From positions 83,802 through 147,801 of the forward strand of contig NZ_JAKGBI010000017.1 in the NCBI RefSeq assembly GCF_021530565.1: a DNA stretch of 64,000 nt. Direction: 5' to 3'. Source of the DNA: Pseudoalteromonas sp. SMS1 (lineage in GTDB: Bacteria; Pseudomonadota; Gammaproteobacteria; Enterobacterales; Alteromonadaceae). Within the stretch, counting starts at the first letter, position 1, and each line of letters opens with the position of its first letter. Positions 60,756 to 64,000 of the stretch are shown piece by piece. A program made the position numbers and the translations under genes. A model generated the notes under the pieces. It saw nothing but the letters and a program-made list of their open reading frames with translations. It was not told the DNA's origin and did no database searches.

Positions 60756-61130
60756 ATGGCAACTATTAACCAGCTAGTACGTAAGCCACGTCGCAGCAAG
60801 GTTACAAAGAGCAACTCTGCTGCTCTTAAAGCTTGTCCTCAAAAGCGTGGTGTATGTACTCGTGTATATACAACTACACCAAAGAAACCAAACTCTGCAT
60901 TACGTAAAGTAGCGCGTGTTCGTCTTACGAACGGTTTCGAAGTAACTTCTTACATTGGCGGTGAAGGCCACAACCTTCAAGAGCACAGTGTAATTCTTAT
61001 CCGTGGTGGTCGTGTTAAAGACTTACCAGGTGTGCGTTTCCACACAGTACGTGGTGCGCTTGACTGTGCGGGTGTTAACGATCGTAAACAAGGTCGTTCT
61101 AAGTACGGTGCAAAACGTCCTAAGGGCTAA
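60756..61130 (+). CDS. rpsL: 30S ribosomal protein S12
   Basis: A 124-aa protein of the family's normal length. It has TTTPKKPNSALRKVARVRL and GRVKDLPGVRFHTVRG, with the lysines (PKKPNS and RVKDLPG) in the streptomycin-sensitive form. It helps decode at the A site. First gene of the rpsL-rpsG-fusA-tuf operon, after a strong promoter. Confidence 0.99.
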   Translation: MATINQLVRKPRRSKVTKSNSAALKACPQKRGVCTRVYTTTPKKPNSALRKVARVRLTNGFEVTSYIGGEGHNLQEHSVILIRGGRVKDLPGVRFHTVRGALDCAGVNDRKQGRSKYGAKRPKG

Positions 61131-61231
61131 TGGTTCTCCGTTAGTAAGGCCAAGCACTTAAGTTTTAATATTGAATAATTTGTTTTGGGGATTCGTTGAA
61201 GAAACGAACCTGAAGATATCGGAGAGATAAA

Positions 61232-61702
61232 ATGCCTAGAAGACGCGTAATAGGTCAACGTAAAATTCTTCCAGATCCGAAGTTCGGATCAGAACTTCTT
61301 GCTAAATTCGTTAACGTAGTAATGTTAGACGGCAAGAAATCTACTGCTGAAAAAATCGTATATGGTGCGCTAGACGTGGCTGCTGAAAAATCAGGCAAGT
61401 CGCACCTTGAAATCTTTGAAGCTGCACTTGAAAATGTACGCCCTGCGGTTGAGGTTAAATCTCGTCGTGTTGGTGGTTCTACATACCAAGTACCAGTTGA
61501 AGTACGTCCAGTTCGTCGCAACGCATTAGGTATGCGTTGGTTAGTAGACTCTGCACGTAAGCGTGGCGAGAAATCAATGGGTCTTCGTCTTGCACAAGAG
61601 ATCATTGACGCTGCGGACAATAAAGGCACTGCGGTTAAGAAACGTGAAGACGTTCACCGTATGGCTGAAGCGAACAAAGCATTCGCTCACTACCGTTGGT
61701 AA
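61232..61702 (+). CDS. rpsG: 30S ribosomal protein S7
   Basis: A 156-aa primary assembly protein of the 30S head. It starts MPRRRVIGQRKILPDPKFGSELLAKFVNVVMLDGKK and has the VRPAVEVKSRRVGGSTYQVPVEVRPVRR core. TCGGAGAG precedes ATG 61232. In E. coli S7 represses this operon by binding the rpsL-rpsG spacer; here that spacer is 101 nt. Confidence 0.99.
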   Translation: MPRRRVIGQRKILPDPKFGSELLAKFVNVVMLDGKKSTAEKIVYGALDVAAEKSGKSHLEIFEAALENVRPAVEVKSRRVGGSTYQVPVEVRPVRRNALGMRWLVDSARKRGEKSMGLRLAQEIIDAADNKGTAVKKREDVHRMAEANKAFAHYRW

Positions 61703-61729
61703 TCTGCCCAAGACCTTTAAGAGGATATT

Positions 61730-63844
61730 ATGGCACGTACTACTCCAATTGAGCGCTACCGCAACATCGGTATTTGTGCTCACGTAGATGCAGGTAAAAC
61801 CACCACGACAGAACGTGTACTTTACTACACGGGTCTATCTCACAAAATTGGTGAGGTTCATGATGGTGCTGCAACTATGGACTGGATGGAGCAGGAGCAG
61901 GAGCGTGGTATTACCATTACTTCTGCTGCGACAACGTGTTTCTGGAAAGGTATGGATGCTCAGTTCCCTGAGCATCGCATCAATATCATTGATACTCCAG
62001 GACACGTAGACTTTACTATCGAAGTAGAACGCTCTTTGCGTGTATTAGATGGTGCAGTTGTTGTTCTTTGTGCTTCATCAGGCGTACAACCACAAACAGA
62101 AACTGTTTGGCGTCAAGCTAATAAATACGAAGTTCCTCGTATGATCTTCGTCAACAAGATGGACCGTACTGGTGCGGACTTCTTGGCAGTTGTGGATCAG
62201 GTGAAAGAGCGCCTTGGTGCGACACCTGTGCCTATTCAGCTACCAATTGGTGCTGAAGATGAATTTAAAGGTGTTATTGATCTCATCAAAATGAAAGCCA
62301 TTAACTGGAACGAAAGTGACCAGGGCATGACTTTCACTTATGAAGAGATCCCGGCAGACCTTCAGGATTTAGCTGAAGAGTGGCACTCTCACTTAGTTGA
62401 AAGTGCAGCTGAAGCGACTGAAGAGCTAATGGACAAATATTTAGAAGAAGGTGAGTTGAGCGAAGAAGAGATTAAATCTGCGATTCGTCAACTAACATTG
62501 AGCAACGAAATTGTGCCAATGTCATGTGGTAGTGCATTCAAAAATAAAGGCGTTCAAGCTGTGCTTGATGCGGTTATTGAATTCATGCCGTCACCAACAG
62601 AGGTTAAAGAGATTCAGGGTATCCTTGAGGACGACTCTGAAGCTACACGTCCAGCAAGTGACGACGCGCCGTTTGCGGCGTTGGCGTTCAAGATTGCGAC
62701 AGACCCGTTTGTTGGTACATTAACTTTCTTCCGAGTTTATTCTGGTACAGTTGGTCAAGGTGATTCTGTTTATAACCCTGTTAAGGGCAAGAAAGAGCGT
62801 TTTGGTCGTATTGTTCAGATGCACTCAAATTCGCGCGAAGAAATTAAAGAAGTTCGCGCCGGTGATATTGCTGCTGCGATTGGACTTAAAGACGTCACCA
62901 CTGGTGACACGCTTTGTTCTCAAGATTCAGTGATCACATTAGAGCGTATGGAATTCCCAGAGCCGGTGATCTCAGTAGCGGTAGAGCCGAAAACAGTCGC
63001 TGATCAGGAAAAAATGGGCGTTGCACTAGGTAAACTAGCAGCAGAAGATCCATCTTTCCGTGTTGAGACTGACGAAGAGTCAGGTCAAACGATCATCTCT
63101 GGTATGGGTGAACTTCACCTAGATATCATTGTTGACCGTATGAAACGTGAATTCAACGTTGTATGTAACGTTGGTAAGCCGCAAGTGGCATACAGAGAAA
63201 CAATTCGTGGTTCTGTAGAAGCTGAAGGTAAGTTCGTACGTCAATCAGGTGGTCGTGGTCAATATGGTCACGTATGGCTGAAATTGGAACCAATGGACTT
63301 TTCTGATGAAGACGCACCAACTTACGAGTTCGTTAATGAAATCGTAGGTGGTACGGTTCCTAAGGAATATATTCCAGCGGTTGATAAAGGTATTCAAGAG
63401 CAAATGAAACAAGGTGTGCTTGCGGGCTATCCTTTGTTAGGTGTGAAAGCGACGTTATTTGACGGTTCTTTCCACGACGTTGACTCAAATGAAATGGCCT
63501 TTAAGATCGCCGGTTCAATGGGCTTCAGAAATGGTGCTTTAGAAGCGCAACCAGTGCTTTTAGAACCTGTTATGAAAGTTGAAGTCACTACCCCTGAAGA
63601 AAACATGGGTGACGTAGTCGGCGACTTAAACCGTCGTCGCGGCATGATCGAAGGTATGGAAGACGCTTTTGGTGGTCTTAAGCTTGTTAATGCACAAGTG
63701 CCACTGTCTGAAATGTTTGGTTATGCAACCGATTTACGTTCTGCAACGCAAGGTCGTGCTTCGTACTCAATGGAATTTTCCAAGTACGCAGAAGCGGCGA
63801 AAAACGTTGCCGACGCAATAATTGCAGCTCGCGCTGTTAAGTAA
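61730..63844 (+). CDS. fusA: Elongation factor G
   Basis: A 704-aa translocase (E. coli 704). G motifs are AHVDAGKTTTTERVLYYTG, EQEQERGITITSAATTCFW, DTPGHVDFTIEVERSLRVLDGAV and VNKMDRTGADF. Domains II to V follow, with GMGELHLDIIVDRMKREF and GGRGQYGHVWLKLEP. AAGAGGATATT precedes ATG 61730. It is 27 nt after rpsG. Many Alteromonadales have a second fusA elsewhere; this one has the str-operon location. Confidence 0.99.
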   Translation: MARTTPIERYRNIGICAHVDAGKTTTTERVLYYTGLSHKIGEVHDGAATMDWMEQEQERGITITSAATTCFWKGMDAQFPEHRINIIDTPGHVDFTIEVERSLRVLDGAVVVLCASSGVQPQTETVWRQANKYEVPRMIFVNKMDRTGADFLAVVDQVKERLGATPVPIQLPIGAEDEFKGVIDLIKMKAINWNESDQGMTFTYEEIPADLQDLAEEWHSHLVESAAEATEELMDKYLEEGELSEEEIKSAIRQLTLSNEIVPMSCGSAFKNKGVQAVLDAVIEFMPSPTEVKEIQGILEDDSEATRPASDDAPFAALAFKIATDPFVGTLTFFRVYSGTVGQGDSVYNPVKGKKERFGRIVQMHSNSREEIKEVRAGDIAAAIGLKDVTTGDTLCSQDSVITLERMEFPEPVISVAVEPKTVADQEKMGVALGKLAAEDPSFRVETDEESGQTIISGMGELHLDIIVDRMKREFNVVCNVGKPQVAYRETIRGSVEAEGKFVRQSGGRGQYGHVWLKLEPMDFSDEDAPTYEFVNEIVGGTVPKEYIPAVDKGIQEQMKQGVLAGYPLLGVKATLFDGSFHDVDSNEMAFKIAGSMGFRNGALEAQPVLLEPVMKVEVTTPEENMGDVVGDLNRRRGMIEGMEDAFGGLKLVNAQVPLSEMFGYATDLRSATQGRASYSMEFSKYAEAAKNVADAIIAARAVK

Positions 63845-63901
63845 TTTTAGTTCGGTCCGGTCTTAGGACTGGACTTTAATTTCTTTATAGGAAATTTTAA
63901 A

Positions 63902-64000
63902 ATGGCAAAAGAAAAGTTTGAACGTTCGAAACCGCACGTAAACGTAGGTACAATTGGCCACGTTGACCACGGTAAAACAACTCTAACAGCAGCAATCACT
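63902..64000 (+). CDS. tuf: Elongation factor Tu (5' end only)
   Basis: The first 33 codons of EF-Tu, cut by the window end. [33 protein letters not shown] contains the P-loop [16 protein letters not shown] precedes ATG 63902. Fourth gene of the str operon. Confidence 0.98.

Noticed and set aside
1..64000. Mobile elements, prophage, integrons and CRISPR arrays
   Set aside because: No transposase, integrase, phage structural gene, target-site duplication or regularly spaced repeat was seen anywhere in the window.

Overview
The window looks like chromosome from a marine gammaproteobacterium of the Alteromonadales, most like Pseudoalteromonas. The reasons are the low-to-moderate GC, the classical secE-nusG-rplKA-rplJL-rpoBC and rpsL-rpsG-fusA-tuf order, a tRNA-Trp in front of secE, and several families common in that group (DUF3103, DUF2959, DUF4124 proteins). 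The genus is an inference from gene content, not from a marker search. I saw no IS element, prophage, integrase or CRISPR array.

1-12120 is an iron-acquisition island. It starts with the 3' end of a TonB-dependent receptor. A leftward operon entC-entE-entB-vibH-like-entA follows, making 2,3-dihydroxybenzoate (DHB) and loading it on the aryl carrier protein. Diverging rightward are a SyrD/PvdE-type ABC exporter and a complete TonB-dependent receptor with a near-ideal Fur box. A leftward EntD-type phosphopantetheinyl transferase closes the island. The chemistry is unusually lean: one stand-alone VibH-type condensation enzyme and no EntF/VibF-type module in view. This suggests a small DHB-amine siderophore.

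12235-20002 holds envelope and secreted proteins: an S41 peptidase lipoprotein with an overlapping small lipoprotein gene, a periplasmic endonuclease I, a PepSY membrane protein, a DUF3103 secreted protein behind an AT-rich gap, and a large multidomain secreted endonuclease I.

20272-24645 is cysJIH (sulfite and PAPS reduction). 24826-37429 is mixed housekeeping: DUF4124 protein, L-2-hydroxyglutarate oxidase-like enzyme, EntH/YdiI-like thioesterase, S4 RNA-binding protein, an orphan Fe(III)-binding protein facing a CHASE-PAS-GGDEF-EAL protein across a Fur-like site, arylamine N-acetyltransferase, DUF2959 lipoprotein, YihY, prolyl aminopeptidase, Dtd, a spermidine-synthase-like methyltransferase and a YiiD-type GNAT-thioesterase fusion. 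37471-38490 is outer-membrane phospholipase A.

38676-45596 is the leftward sulfate-activation operon cysG-cysD-cysN-SLC13 permease-cysC-cysQ. With cysJIH it gives sulfate uptake (inferred), activation, reduction, siroheme supply and PAP recycling. deoC and a lipoprotein gene follow.

48002-64000 is the transcription/translation superoperon region: tRNA-Trp, secE, nusG, rplK, rplA, an L10 leader RNA, rplJ, rplL, an attenuator, rpoB, rpoC, then rpsL, rpsG, fusA and the start of tuf. Several start codons were moved from the longest open frame to the codon supported by a ribosome binding site or family alignment; each entry says so.
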